DNA of 64,000 bases from UBA7672 sp965279085 (GCA_965279085.1 OZ257149.1:1860001-1924000), one strand, 5' to 3'; counted from the first letter of the stretch, positions 24,026 to 33,656 are shown. A program made the numbers and translations. Notes: generated from the letters alone by a model not told the origin.

Positions 24026-26011
24026 CTATTTGCGGTTGAAGACCCAGAAGCGGTTCAGGACGTAGTTGACCGTGAGCGAACACCCGGCTCCGGCGATGAC
24101 GTAGCAGGCGGCAATGAATGTCGCTTCAGGCGCGTGGATCGCTTCGAGGGCGAAGATCACGATGACGCGCGTCGTCAGGGCAGCGCCGTTGGCAACGAGG
24201 TTACGCGTCAAGCGGCCGGCGGAAGCGCGCGATTCGGCGCGCTTGAACGTCCAGTATTCGTGGACGAAGTATGCGGTGAACCAGACGACGATGAAGCTGA
24301 TCGCGGCCGACAGCGTGACCGACGGGTAGAACACCTCGCGCAGCAGCAGAGCCAGCGTCAGGTCGGCCGCGAAAGCGCCGATGGATGTCACCAGGAACCG
24401 CGTATCGGAAGAAGCGAGGGAAAATTTCTGGGAAGCCGAGGCCGTCCCGGAAGTTGCGCCTTCGCGGCGCTTGTCGAGCCAGACGCGGATCACAGGCAGG
24501 AAGGCGGCGAGTGCGAGGAAGAGCGTCCAGTTGAGGCGCGCCTGATAGCGATCGTGGACGCCCGACAGGATTCCGCAGATGGCGGCGTTCGCGAACGTCA
24601 ACAGGACGAGGAAGAAGGCGATGCGCAATGCCGGAGCGGATTCCGATGGAATGGTGACCCCCCGACGCGAAATCATCGCAAGCCAGATCGCGAGTGCGCC
24701 AAACAAGACCAATGCGGCGTTGGCGAGGATCAGCACCTCCCAGCGCCAGACTTCCGTCCACGGCTTCGGCTGGCAGGTCTGGCTATCGACGATGCAGGCC
24801 TCTCCGCCCGGCACATAAGGCAGCACATCGGAGTTGTGCCAATCGGGCCGGTCAGCGAAGATATTGAGGCCGAAAGCCTGTTCGCTGACGCCAACATTCC
24901 CCGCTGCGTTGGCGAAGTTGACGAAGGCTGCCGAGATCTGACCCGGCGCATCGAACAGGGTCACCGCAAGTGCGAAACGTACGTCCTGCTTGCTGAGCTC
25001 GCTCTTCGTGGCGGGGTCGGCGGCGTAATAGCCGCCCGAGCTCGGCTCTGAGAGGAAGGAGTCCTGAGACTCGAAGTGTTTGCCGGCATACATGCATGCG
25101 GCGAAGGGCGTTTTTGCGTCCTTGCACGCAGCGGCGAGATAACGTTCGCCCGGACCGTCGGCGAGAACGCGGGCCGTCAGATAGGGGAACGACCGCACCT
25201 CGTCGCCCGACACCACGCGCACGACCGTCGTGTAGGCGAAGTTGAAGGCCACGGTAGCGACCGCGATGCCGGCCACAGCGGCAAGGCGCGGCAGGAGTGG
25301 CTTCAGCGGCGCACGTTCGGCGAGACGGATGATGACGACAGCGATCAGCGCACTGGCGACAAGCAACATGTTGCTGGTGTGCAAGGTCGCGAACACAAAG
25401 GCGGCGCCGACAAGAAGCACGGCCTCGATACGACCGAGCTTCGGCGAGAACAGGAAGATCGCCAGCGCTAGCACCATGCATCCAGCGAACACGTCCGGCA
25501 TCATGAAGGTCGCGTGGAAACCCAGGCTCGAGAACACCGTCAGGACGCTCACGGCGACAAGCACAGGGGCGATGCGGGAGCCCCAGATCATCGCACAGAA
25601 GCGGAAGATCAAGACAGCGCAAACCAAGGCCTGGATCGCGGCGACCGTCCACATGGTGAGCGTGGTCGAGATCAGATAGATGAAGACCGAATAGATCGGC
25701 GAACGGCCACCGGCGATGGCGGCAAGGCCGCCCTGATCCACCGGTTGTGCGGGTACAGTGAGCGCATCAGACGCGGCGACGATCGCGGACAGGGCCGGCT
25801 CCAAGGCGGCGGCGCTGTCTCCGAACAGGATCTCGAAGATGCGCTTGCCGATCAGGAAGTAGTGTTGCGTATCGAGGAAGATGAAAGGCGCGCCATTGAG
25901 CAACGCCGGAATCATCAGGATCAGCGTGGCGGCAAGCACAGCCGCTATCGTGCGGGAATCGATTCCCGCCCACACGGGCCACTCCCCCACCGGCTTTTCG
26001 GCTTTTGTCAC
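24026..26011 (-). CDS. Polytopic membrane protein fused to a C-terminal GtrA domain
   Basis: 661 residues. The N-terminal about 500 residues carry some ten transmembrane helices and a large extracytoplasmic loop (about 265-410), as in GT-C-type glycosyltransferases or mannosyltransferase-like proteins. The last about 130 residues form a GtrA-like four-helix domain, with the family's VHEYWTFKRAESRA and NYVLNRFWVFNRK motifs. GtrA proteins take part in moving polyprenyl-phosphate-linked sugars across the membrane. The stop overlaps nothing, but the start overlaps the GT2 gene by 4 nt, so both are made together. Together they probably decorate a surface polymer with a sugar. Confidence 0.82.
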   Translation of the reverse strand: MTKAEKPVGEWPVWAGIDSRTIAAVLAATLILMIPALLNGAPFIFLDTQHYFLIGKRIFEILFGDSAAALEPALSAIVAASDALTVPAQPVDQGGLAAIAGGRSPIYSVFIYLISTTLTMWTVAAIQALVCAVLIFRFCAMIWGSRIAPVLVAVSVLTVFSSLGFHATFMMPDVFAGCMVLALAIFLFSPKLGRIEAVLLVGAAFVFATLHTSNMLLVASALIAVVIIRLAERAPLKPLLPRLAAVAGIAVATVAFNFAYTTVVRVVSGDEVRSFPYLTARVLADGPGERYLAAACKDAKTPFAACMYAGKHFESQDSFLSEPSSGGYYAADPATKSELSKQDVRFALAVTLFDAPGQISAAFVNFANAAGNVGVSEQAFGLNIFADRPDWHNSDVLPYVPGGEACIVDSQTCQPKPWTEVWRWEVLILANAALVLFGALAIWLAMISRRGVTIPSESAPALRIAFFLVLLTFANAAICGILSGVHDRYQARLNWTLFLALAAFLPVIRVWLDKRREGATSGTASASQKFSLASSDTRFLVTSIGAFAADLTLALLLREVFYPSVTLSAAISFIVVWFTAYFVHEYWTFKRAESRASAGRLTRNLVANGAALTTRVIVIFALEAIHAPEATFIAACYVIAGAGCSLTVNYVLNRFWVFNRK

Positions 26012-27012
26012 TGTTCGGTCGTCCGGACTGCCTGGTCCCGGCAGGATAGGTAAGCGAGTCTACGCTGCTCGTTCCTGACGCGCGAGAGCGTATCGAGGAT
26101 CAGACCGATGGCGAAGGACATGACGGCCACGACGCCGAGGCCGATGGCGAAGAACAGCGTGGGGAAGCGCGGTACGAGGCCGGTATCCAGGAAGGTCAGC
26201 AGGATCGGGACGGTGAGCGCGATGGCGGCGATCATGAGGACGGCGGCTGTCCAGCCGAAGGACTCGAGCGGTTTCTCGTCGCGCACCATGCGGGTGATGA
26301 CGCGCATGATGCGGAAGCCGTCGCGAAAGGTGTTGAGCTTGGAGACGGAGCCTTCCGGGCGCTCGAAATAAGGCGTGCCGATCTCGGCGGTCGGCATGCG
26401 CAGGCGCAGGGCGTGGACCGTCAGCTCGGTCTCGATCTCGAAACCGTCCGACAGAGCCGGGAAGCTTTTCACGAAACGGCGCGACATGACGCGATAGCCC
26501 GACAGCATGTCCTTGAACTTGTCGCCAAACGACCAGCGCACGGCGCCGGTGAGGAACCAGTTGCCGAAGCGGTGGCCCGGCCGATAGGCTTTCTCGGCCT
26601 TCGTCTCGCGCGCGCCGTTGACCATGTCGAGCTGGCGATTGACCAGTTCGCCGATTAGTTTCCGCGCGGATTTGACGTCGTAGGTGTCGTCGCCGTCGAC
26701 CATGACATAGACGTCGGCATCAACGTCGGCGAACATGCGGCGGACGACGCTGCCCTTGCCCTGCCAAGTCTCGTTGCGGACGATCGCCCCAGCGCGCGCA
26801 GCAATATCGGCGGTGCCGTCGGTCGAGTTGTTGTCGTACACATAGACCTGCGCGCCAGGCAGATACGTATGGAAATCGGACACTACCTTCGCGATTGTAA
26901 GCGCCTCGTTATAGCAAGGCAGCAGGACCGCGATGACGGGCGAGCCGCGCCACGGGTTTGCGACGCCAGCAGTATTGGCCTGCTCTGGCTGTTCCCGAAT
27001 GCGATTGTCCAT
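26008..27012 (-). CDS. Family 2 glycosyltransferase, polyprenyl-phosphate sugar synthase type
   Basis: 334 residues. The GT2 (GT-A) domain shows VLLPCYNEALTIAKVV, YDNNSTDGTADIA and MVDGDDTYD (metal-binding DxD region), then GNWFLTGAVRWSFG and DMLSGYRVMSRRFVKSFP, which are typical of DPM1/GtrB-like enzymes making polyprenyl-phosphate hexose. Two C-terminal transmembrane helices (about 250-305) anchor it. It is the first gene of a two-gene operon with the GtrA fusion, a synthase-plus-flippase pair for lipid-linked sugar. Confidence 0.9.
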   Translation of the reverse strand: MDNRIREQPEQANTAGVANPWRGSPVIAVLLPCYNEALTIAKVVSDFHTYLPGAQVYVYDNNSTDGTADIAARAGAIVRNETWQGKGSVVRRMFADVDADVYVMVDGDDTYDVKSARKLIGELVNRQLDMVNGARETKAEKAYRPGHRFGNWFLTGAVRWSFGDKFKDMLSGYRVMSRRFVKSFPALSDGFEIETELTVHALRLRMPTAEIGTPYFERPEGSVSKLNTFRDGFRIMRVITRMVRDEKPLESFGWTAAVLMIAAIALTVPILLTFLDTGLVPRFPTLFFAIGLGVVAVMSFAIGLILDTLSRVRNEQRRLAYLSCRDQAVRTTEQ

Positions 27013-27148
27013 GGTGTCCCCAACGGTGCTGGCGCTCGGGATGTCTGCAATAAGCCTGCCATTTGTTGGTTTTCGGCCGTTTCGCCGGGGCTGGCTTTAC
27101 CAACAAAGGCATGCTTTCGCTGGCAGTTCCTGAACAAAGAAAAACGTA

Positions 27149-28642
27149 ATGACGCTTTCGCCAGACCGTATTCCCGTCATCGCCGGCGTCGGCGAGATCG
27201 CCGACAGGCCGAGGGACTTCATGGAGATGAAGGAGCCGCTAGCGCTGATGGCGGAGACGGCGCGGCGGGCGGATATCGAGGCGCGCGGGCTGCTGCGTGA
27301 GGTGGACTCGCTCGACATCATCGCGCTGGTGAGCTGGCGATATGACGACCTGCCGGCGCAGCTGGCGCAGACGCTCGGGCTTTCACCGCGACGCGCGGTC
27401 CATGGAACGGTTGGCGGCGAGAGCCCCGTGCGGTTCCTGCACGATGCGGCGCGGCGGATCGCGAGCGGCGAAAGCAGTGTCGGCCTCGTGCTGGGCGCGG
27501 AGGCGCAGTACGCGGTCAACCAGGCGAAGCGCGCGAACGTGGAGCTTCCATGGACGCGCTATGCGGACAGCGCGCCGAAGATGAAGCGTGCGGCGGAGTA
27601 TGTGCACCCTCTCGGGCACAAGCTAGGCGTTGCATGGCCGATCAGCGTCTATCCGTTCTATGACGCGGCGACGGCGCATGCGTGGGGACAGACGCCGGCG
27701 CGGGCTCGGGCGGAGTCGGGCGAGCTGTATTCGCGTTATTCGGCGGCGGCTTCGCGCAATCCGTTCGCATGGTCGAAGGCGGCGCTCTCCCCTGCCGACA
27801 TCACGACGGTGACGCCGGACAACAGGATGATCTCGTGGCCCTATGTGAAGCGCATGGTGGCGAACCCGCATGTGAACCAAGGGGCGGCGATCATCGTCAC
27901 GTCGCTGGCCCGCGCGCGGCAAGCTGGAATCCCGGATGACCAGTTGGTGTTCGTCGGCGCGGGAGCCGCGGCGAACGAGCCGCGCGACTGGCTGGCGCGG
28001 GACGCGTATACGGTGAGCCACGCGCAGGATGCCGTCATGGAAGCGATGCTGGCGCGGGCGGATCGCTTCGATGCGCTAGAGCTTTATTCCTGCTTTCCGG
28101 TGGTGCCGAAGATGGCGCGGCGCAAGCTGGGCTTCGGAGCCGACGTGGAGCCGAGCGTGTGCGGCGGGCTGTCGTTCTTCGGCGGGCCGCTGAACGTCTA
28201 CATGGCGCATGCGGCCTGCGCGATGGTGCGGACCGTGCGAGATGGCGCGGATGTCGGCCTGCTCTATGGACAAGGTGAGTTCGTCACCAAGCACCATGCG
28301 CTGATCCTCGCCCGCGAGCCGCAGGGCGACGCCGTCGCGCAGGATCCGAGCGTGCAGCAGGCAGCCGATGCGCGGCGAGGCGTCGTACCGCCGACAGATG
28401 ATACGCCGGATGGCGAAGCGGCGATCGAGACATTCACCATTCTTCACGATGGCCAGGGCCAGCCGGTTCAGGGCGTCGTCATCGCGCGGCTGGATTCGGG
28501 CGCACGTACGCTGGCGCGAATTCCGGCGGCGCATGCGGACGACATCGCGATGCTGATGGACCAGCAGCGCTATCCGATCGGACGGCGCGGCCGCATCACG
28601 CTGGGCGCCGATGGAATTCCGGACTGGCGCACCGTGGGCTGA
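27149..28642 (+). CDS. Thiolase-like protein (TLP1/acetyl-CoA acetyltransferase family) lacking the usual catalytic Cys
   Basis: 497 residues. It has the thiolase fold with IPVIAGVGEIADRP at the N-terminus, GESSVGLVLGAEAQ after the nucleophile loop, ELYSCFPVVPKMARRKLG and CGGLSFFGGPLNVYMAHAACAMV. In the position of the thiolase CxSG nucleophile the sequence reads VGGES, so the normal Cys is absent. The C-terminal His-containing loop is also altered. A C-terminal extra domain (ETFTILHDGQGQPVQGVVIARLDSG) fits the OB-like extension of thiolase-like protein type 1. It may bind acyl-CoA without normal thiolase chemistry. It is monocistronic. Confidence 0.82.
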   Translation: MTLSPDRIPVIAGVGEIADRPRDFMEMKEPLALMAETARRADIEARGLLREVDSLDIIALVSWRYDDLPAQLAQTLGLSPRRAVHGTVGGESPVRFLHDAARRIASGESSVGLVLGAEAQYAVNQAKRANVELPWTRYADSAPKMKRAAEYVHPLGHKLGVAWPISVYPFYDAATAHAWGQTPARARAESGELYSRYSAAASRNPFAWSKAALSPADITTVTPDNRMISWPYVKRMVANPHVNQGAAIIVTSLARARQAGIPDDQLVFVGAGAAANEPRDWLARDAYTVSHAQDAVMEAMLARADRFDALELYSCFPVVPKMARRKLGFGADVEPSVCGGLSFFGGPLNVYMAHAACAMVRTVRDGADVGLLYGQGEFVTKHHALILAREPQGDAVAQDPSVQQAADARRGVVPPTDDTPDGEAAIETFTILHDGQGQPVQGVVIARLDSGARTLARIPAAHADDIAMLMDQQRYPIGRRGRITLGADGIPDWRTVG

Positions 28643-28734
28643 TCCCTCACGCATGCTCTATCGAGCGTGATCGGACGCCTCTCGCCATGGGCCCCTGTCA
28701 TGCTATGCCTGCGGCAGACACAGGGGAGATCACC

Positions 28735-29259
28735 ATGCGCCTTGCCGCCCTCATCGCCACATCCGCCCTCGCGCTGAGCCTCGCCGCCTGCAACGAGACC
28801 ACGCCGGCGGCGCCCGCGCCCGATCCGGGGGCCGCTGCCGCCGCCACTGAAGCCGCCGTCGCCGAAGCGCTGGCCGCGCGTGACGTGGAAGGCGTGGCCC
28901 TGCATGGCGATGCCGGTCCGGCCGTCTACTTCGTCAACCTGCGCGACGGGATGACGGTGCCGCAGTCTTTCCGGGTAGTCTTCGGCGCGTATGGCATCGG
29001 CGTCGCGCCGGCGCTGGTCGACAAGCCGAACACCGGCCATCATCACCTGCTGATCGACACGGAGCTGTCAGCCGAAGAAATGCAGTACGCCATTCCGAAC
29101 GACGCCAACCACATGCACTTCGGCGGCGGCCAGACGGAAGTGGTGCTGCAGCTGGGACCGGGCGCGCACACGCTGCAGCTCGCCTTCGGCGACATGAACC
29201 ACGAGCTTCACAAGCCCAACCACATCCTGTCGCAGAAGATCACGGTGAACGTGCAATAG
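28735..29259 (+). CDS. DUF4399 lipoprotein
   Basis: 174 residues from the ATG at 28735 (GGGGAGATCACC upstream). A lipobox (LSLAAC) gives a lipid-modified Cys, followed by a 40-residue Ala/Pro linker. The DUF4399 domain follows: VYFVNLRDGMTVPQSFRVVFGAYGIGVAPA, NTGHHHLLID, NDANHMHFGGGQTEVVLQLGPGAHTLQLAFGD and HELHKPNHILSQKITV. The many His residues suggest metal binding, as in copper-type periplasmic folds, but this is inference. It is convergent with bphP. Confidence 0.88.
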   Translation: MRLAALIATSALALSLAACNETTPAAPAPDPGAAAAATEAAVAEALAARDVEGVALHGDAGPAVYFVNLRDGMTVPQSFRVVFGAYGIGVAPALVDKPNTGHHHLLIDTELSAEEMQYAIPNDANHMHFGGGQTEVVLQLGPGAHTLQLAFGDMNHELHKPNHILSQKITVNVQ

Positions 29260-29265
29260 GCGCGG

Positions 29266-31842
29266 CTACTTTCCGCCCTTCAGCGCTGCGACGATCGCTT
29301 CGGCGAGCGTGGTGTCGGCGTAGGGCTTGCGCACGATCGGGACGGTCTTCATCGACTCCGGCACCATGATGGTGTCGCCATAGCCCGTGGCGAACACGAA
29401 GGGCACGCCGAGATTGCGCAGCGCCTCGGCCACCGGCGCTGATGTGTGGTCGCCAAGGTTCACATCCAGCACGGCAAGGTCTGGCTTGGCCTGACGGATA
29501 TGCGACATCGCCTGTTCCGAAGTCGGCGCGATCAGCACCTGCGCGGCGCCAAGGCCCTTGAGACAGGACTCCGCGTCGAGCGCGATCAGCACCTGGTCCT
29601 CGACCAGCAGCACGCGCAGGCCAGACAGGCTTGCTCGTTCCTCGCGGGAGTCGCGCTTGTCGTCGACAGCGCTCGCGTCCTCCGCGACCGCCACGAGATG
29701 CCGCGCCGGGATGACGAACCGCGCCGTGACGCCTTCGGGAGGATACTCGACCACAGCCTCGCCGCCGAGATCGAACGGGATGACGCGGCCGATCAAGGTC
29801 GAGCCGAAACCGGTGCGGGTGGGCGTCCCGGTCAGGGGGCCACCCCGCTCTTCCCACACGATCTCGCAATCGCCATTGGCGCGCAGCGCCCATGCGGCGC
29901 GGACAGAGCCCGTGTCGGATGACAGGCTGCCGTACTTGGCGGCGTTGGTGGCCAACTCGTGAACCACGAGGGCCATGCTGGAATAGGCACGCGCATTTAG
30001 CTTGACGGCCGGACCTTCCAGCACGGTGCGACCCTTGGAGTTGGCGCCGCCATAAGCGGCGACTTCCGATTCCAGCAGCTTGCGCAGGTCGCCGCCGCCG
30101 CCATCTTTGGTGATCTGGTCGTGCGCGAAGCCCAGCGCCTGCAGGCGCCCGACCACCGCCGCCGCATATCCCTCGACACTTGATGCGCCGGCCTTCGACT
30201 GTTCAACGACCGACTTGGTCAGCGCGAGGATGTTCTTCACCCGGTGGTTCAGTTCCTCGTTCACCAGCTTGCGGCGAACCTCGGTCCGTTTGCGCTCCTC
30301 GGCTGTCGCTTCGGTGTGGCGCAGCACGACGTCGCGGAGATAATTCTGCGTTGCATCGGCGATTGCAATGTCGCCTTCGGTCCATGGGGTTGATTGGCCG
30401 CGCACTTCCTCGCGCCAAAGTTCGAAGCTCTTGCGTGGCGTCAGGCGATCGCCCAGCGGGCCGACATTCTTGACCGGCTCACCTCCCCAGTCGACGAAGC
30501 GGCTCTCCTCGGCGCGGAAGAAAAGCAGGTAGTCGCGCGGCTTGTGCGAGATCGGCACCGACAGCACGCCTGCGACGGTTTCGACATAGGGCGCGGCTTC
30601 CGGCAGATGCTCGGCCAGCCGGTTCGTCTGCCAGATTTCGCCCGTGCCGTGGCCATTGAGCAAACTGGCCAGCGGGTTGATCAGCTCCTCTGGCGGCGTG
30701 CTGCCTGTCGCGATCCAGGCGCCGTTGATCCATAGCGCCGCGCCATCGCACGGCAGCAGCTGGGCGATGTCGGCCACGCGGGCCGACAGCGATTCGTGCA
30801 GCTCTTCCTCAGGCGGCAGTTCCGCCACGATGCGGTCGAGCCGCGCGCGGGCTTTTTCCGCGATCTGGAATTTCTCGCGCCGCTCGAGCGTCTCGACCTG
30901 CAGCGAGAAGAACTGTCCGAACAGTTCGGCGCCGACACGCTGGGGCAGCGACACGACCTTCGGCGAATAATGGTGACAGGCGATCAGGCCCCACAGCTCG
31001 CCCTCGACGAGGATGGAGATCGACATCGAGGCCGAGACGCCCATGTTCTGCAGATACTCGCAGTGCACAGGCGAGACAGAGCGCAGCTGCGCATAGCTCA
31101 TGTCGAACGGCGTCTCGCCGGGCTTCAGTGGCGGCAGGATCGGCTGCGGCGTGTAGCGCACGTCCGAAATCATACGGATCCAGTTGCGCTTGTAGAGTTC
31201 GCGCGCCTGCTGCGGGATGTCGGATGCGGGGAAGTGCTGGTTGAGGAAGCTGCCGAGATCGGCGCGCTTCTGTTCGACGATCACGCGGCCGGCGCCGTTG
31301 TGAAGCAGCTTGTAGATCATCACGCGATCGTAGCCGATCATCAGCTGGATCATCCGCGCGGCGGTTTTCGCGAGGCCAGGCACGGTCTTCTCATCAGCCA
31401 GCCGGCGCGTCAGCGCACGCGTGAGTTCGAGCGGGCCATAGCCTTCGGCCTCGTCGGCGCTCTGCTGGAATTCGAGGAAGGTGCGACCGTCATGGGCGTG
31501 GGCTGCGACGTCAAAGCGCCTGTCGGATCCGTCGATGTCCTGCCCGAACAGCAGACCCGGCGCGGCCGGACCCACCGACTTCGCCGCGGCGTTGCGCACT
31601 GCGTGTGCGGGCTTGGCGCCGATGATCGCTTCAAGCGGTTGTCCGACGATTGCGTCCTTCTTGATATCGAGGATCAGGCCGGTGTTGGACGATGCGTGCG
31701 TGACGAGCATCGTCTTCGTGTCGTAGATCAGCATCACGCCGTGCGGCTGGATCGAGCCGGGAATGTGAATCAGCTCGCGATCACAGTTCGTGAGATCCGC
31801 CTGCCCGAATACGGGCCGCGCGCTGTCGGGCGGACCAGCCAT
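29266..31842 (-). CDS. bphP: Bacteriophytochrome: PAS-GAF-PHY photosensor, HWE histidine kinase and FATGY-type receiver in one chain
   Basis: 858 residues. The chromophore-binding Cys is at position 20 (LTNCDRELIHIPGSIQPHG), as in biliverdin-binding bacteriophytochromes. The GAF domain has FPASDIPQQARELY and DMSYAQLRSVSPVHCEYLQNMGV. The PHY tongue carries LTPRKSFELW (PRxSF motif). The kinase is of the HWE/HisKA_2 class (NEELNHRVKNILALTKSVVEQS; N-box VVHELATNAAKYG). The C-terminal receiver has the phospho-Asp in DLAVLDVNLGD and the PFVFATGYG motif, with KPY at its end. It should sense red/far-red light and signal by phosphotransfer. It is co-transcribed with, and 1 nt overlapping, the heme oxygenase gene. 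Confidence 0.95.
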   Translation of the reverse strand: MAGPPDSARPVFGQADLTNCDRELIHIPGSIQPHGVMLIYDTKTMLVTHASSNTGLILDIKKDAIVGQPLEAIIGAKPAHAVRNAAAKSVGPAAPGLLFGQDIDGSDRRFDVAAHAHDGRTFLEFQQSADEAEGYGPLELTRALTRRLADEKTVPGLAKTAARMIQLMIGYDRVMIYKLLHNGAGRVIVEQKRADLGSFLNQHFPASDIPQQARELYKRNWIRMISDVRYTPQPILPPLKPGETPFDMSYAQLRSVSPVHCEYLQNMGVSASMSISILVEGELWGLIACHHYSPKVVSLPQRVGAELFGQFFSLQVETLERREKFQIAEKARARLDRIVAELPPEEELHESLSARVADIAQLLPCDGAALWINGAWIATGSTPPEELINPLASLLNGHGTGEIWQTNRLAEHLPEAAPYVETVAGVLSVPISHKPRDYLLFFRAEESRFVDWGGEPVKNVGPLGDRLTPRKSFELWREEVRGQSTPWTEGDIAIADATQNYLRDVVLRHTEATAEERKRTEVRRKLVNEELNHRVKNILALTKSVVEQSKAGASSVEGYAAAVVGRLQALGFAHDQITKDGGGGDLRKLLESEVAAYGGANSKGRTVLEGPAVKLNARAYSSMALVVHELATNAAKYGSLSSDTGSVRAAWALRANGDCEIVWEERGGPLTGTPTRTGFGSTLIGRVIPFDLGGEAVVEYPPEGVTARFVIPARHLVAVAEDASAVDDKRDSREERASLSGLRVLLVEDQVLIALDAESCLKGLGAAQVLIAPTSEQAMSHIRQAKPDLAVLDVNLGDHTSAPVAEALRNLGVPFVFATGYGDTIMVPESMKTVPIVRKPYADTTLAEAIVAALKGGK

Positions 31843-32456
31843 CAGGCGGCCGCCGGCGCCGCATGGCGCGAGTAGGCTGCGGCGAAAGCCTCGAAGGTCC
31901 GGTTTGCAGCATTATGGCAGGGAGGCTCGGACGCAGACTGCATCAGATTGACGAAGTCTCGCCACGCGTTGCGATCAGCCGCCTGCCGGAACAGATGGCG
32001 CGCGCCAAACGACGGCGTCAGGCCCATTTCAGTCGCCAGTTTCACGAGCACCCTAGCCCCGAGCGATGAACCCTCCAGAACGTAGAGGACGCCCACAAGT
32101 TCCCCCGGTTTCAGGGGGCCAGTGACATTTTCCGTCAGACCTGATCGCGCATTCACAGCCCTGCCCAGGTCGGCCCCACCCAGGTCCGTGATGTCCTGAG
32201 CGACCAGTCCGGCGATTTTTCGCTCCGGCCAGTCGGTCCAGAGCTCTCCCGCGCCATTCCGGTCCAGCAGGCCCTCGAACCGGGCGCGCATCTCCCAGGT
32301 CGCCCGCAGGTATCTCAGATAGGCGGCGCGCGAGCTGAACATGCCCGCGTCCTGCACGATCTTCTCGACGCGGGAATGTGCATCGTCGGTGGCGCGCTTC
32401 AGGGCAAAACGGCGATCATTCGCCGCCAGCCCCGCCGCTCCTTCGCTCAAATGCAT
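31842..32456 (-). CDS. bphO: Heme oxygenase (biliverdin-forming, BphO type)
   Basis: 204 residues from ATG 32456. The proximal heme ligand lies in LKRATDDAHSRVEKIV (about His 25), and the distal helix glycines in VLYVLEGSSLGARVLVKL. FSSRAAYLRYLRATWEMRARFE also fits bacterial heme oxygenases of the BphO/HmuO-like class. It opens heme to biliverdin, the chromophore needed by the adjacent bacteriophytochrome. Its stop overlaps the bphP start (TGATG), so supply of chromophore and apoprotein is coupled. Only a weak AGGA is seen upstream. Confidence 0.9.
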   Translation of the reverse strand: MHLSEGAAGLAANDRRFALKRATDDAHSRVEKIVQDAGMFSSRAAYLRYLRATWEMRARFEGLLDRNGAGELWTDWPERKIAGLVAQDITDLGGADLGRAVNARSGLTENVTGPLKPGELVGVLYVLEGSSLGARVLVKLATEMGLTPSFGARHLFRQAADRNAWRDFVNLMQSASEPPCHNAANRTFEAFAAAYSRHAAPAAA

Positions 32457-32634
32457 AAAATGTCGGTCCTGTCCGCGAATTCGCCCCGAAAAACCTTGTA
32501 GGATCAGGCACGTTTCCCCCGCGCCCAATAAGATAATTCCCGAGGGGGAGCTGGCGAATCCGTGATGCAGTAGCCCTCCCGCGAGGCCCGGGACCGTCTT
32601 GAGGACAACCGCGGGCGAGGCCACATCTGACGCC

Positions 32635-33591
32635 ATGAACCACATCAAGACCTTCATGCTTCTCGCAGCGCTGACGGCCCTGTTCGTCGGCGTCGGTTAT
32701 CTGATCGGCGGCCCGACGGGGATGATCGTCGCCTTCGGCTTCGCGCTGGTGGGCAACCTCATAAGCTACTGGAATGCCGACAAGATCGTGCTGTCGATGT
32801 ACCGGGCGCAGGAAGTACCCGCGAACCACCCCGACGCCCGTGTGCGCGCCTATGCCAGCGACGTACGCGAGATGGCCCAACGGGCCGGCCTGCCCATGCC
32901 GAAGATCACCATCATCGAGAGCGACCAGCCGAACGCCTTTGCCACCGGACGCGACCCGTCGCATGCGGCCGTCGCCGCCACCACCGGCCTGCTCGCCATG
33001 CTGGAGCGTCGCGAGATCCGCGCGGTGATGGGCCACGAGCTGGCGCACGTGAAGAACCGCGACACGCTGACGATGACAGTCACCGCGACCATCGCCGGCG
33101 CGATCTCTGCGCTTGCCAACTTCGCCTTCTTCTTCGGCGGCTCGGGCCGCGAGAGGCCGGGCGGCATCATTGGTGTCATCGCCATCGCGATCCTCGCGCC
33201 GATGGCTGCCGCACTCGTGCAGATGGCGATCAGCCGGGGCCGGGAATACGAAGCCGACAGCCATGGCGCGGAAATCTCCGGCGACCCGCAGGCGCTCGCC
33301 TCGGCGCTGCAGAAGATCGATGCCTATGCTCGTGGCGGCCGGGTGAATCTGCAGGCTGAGCGCAATCCGGCAACGGCGCACATGTTCATCATCAATCCGT
33401 TGAACGGCCACGGCGCGGACAACCTGTTCTCGACCCACCCATCGACGCAGAACCGCGTCGCCGCGCTCGCGACCAAGTTCGGCGGCAAGGTCACCGGACC
33501 GCCGCCCGAACTCGTCTCGCCGCGCCGCAATCGCCCAAAGGGCCCATGGGATCCGCAGCCGCAATCGCGCAAGCCGGGGCCTTGGGGCTGA
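32635..33591 (+). CDS. htpX: Protease HtpX homologue
   Basis: 318 residues. It has two N-terminal transmembrane helices (MLLAALTALFVGVGYLIGG; MIVAFGFALVGNLISYW), the M48 zinc motif HELAH in AVMGHELAHVKNRDT, two more helices, and EYEADSHGAEISGD with the third zinc ligand Glu. HtpX is a membrane metalloprotease in quality control of membrane proteins. No ribosome-binding site is seen before ATG 32635, so the transcript might be leaderless. A CTTGAG / CCACATCT pair 17 nt apart just upstream weakly resembles a heat-shock promoter. Confidence 0.93.
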   Translation: MNHIKTFMLLAALTALFVGVGYLIGGPTGMIVAFGFALVGNLISYWNADKIVLSMYRAQEVPANHPDARVRAYASDVREMAQRAGLPMPKITIIESDQPNAFATGRDPSHAAVAATTGLLAMLERREIRAVMGHELAHVKNRDTLTMTVTATIAGAISALANFAFFFGGSGRERPGGIIGVIAIAILAPMAAALVQMAISRGREYEADSHGAEISGDPQALASALQKIDAYARGGRVNLQAERNPATAHMFIINPLNGHGADNLFSTHPSTQNRVAALATKFGGKVTGPPPELVSPRRNRPKGPWDPQPQSRKPGPWG

Positions 33592-33656
33592 CGCCAACGC
33601 CGTCGAAGGCTAGTCTTCTCCCGAGGCGCACAAGAACCGCGCCCTGACGGGGGAAA

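Noticed and set aside
32596..32628. Heat-shock (sigma-32) promoter for htpX
   Set aside because: CTTGAG and CCACATCT are present but 17 nt apart, longer than the usual spacing, and would start the transcript almost at the ATG. Kept only as a remark.
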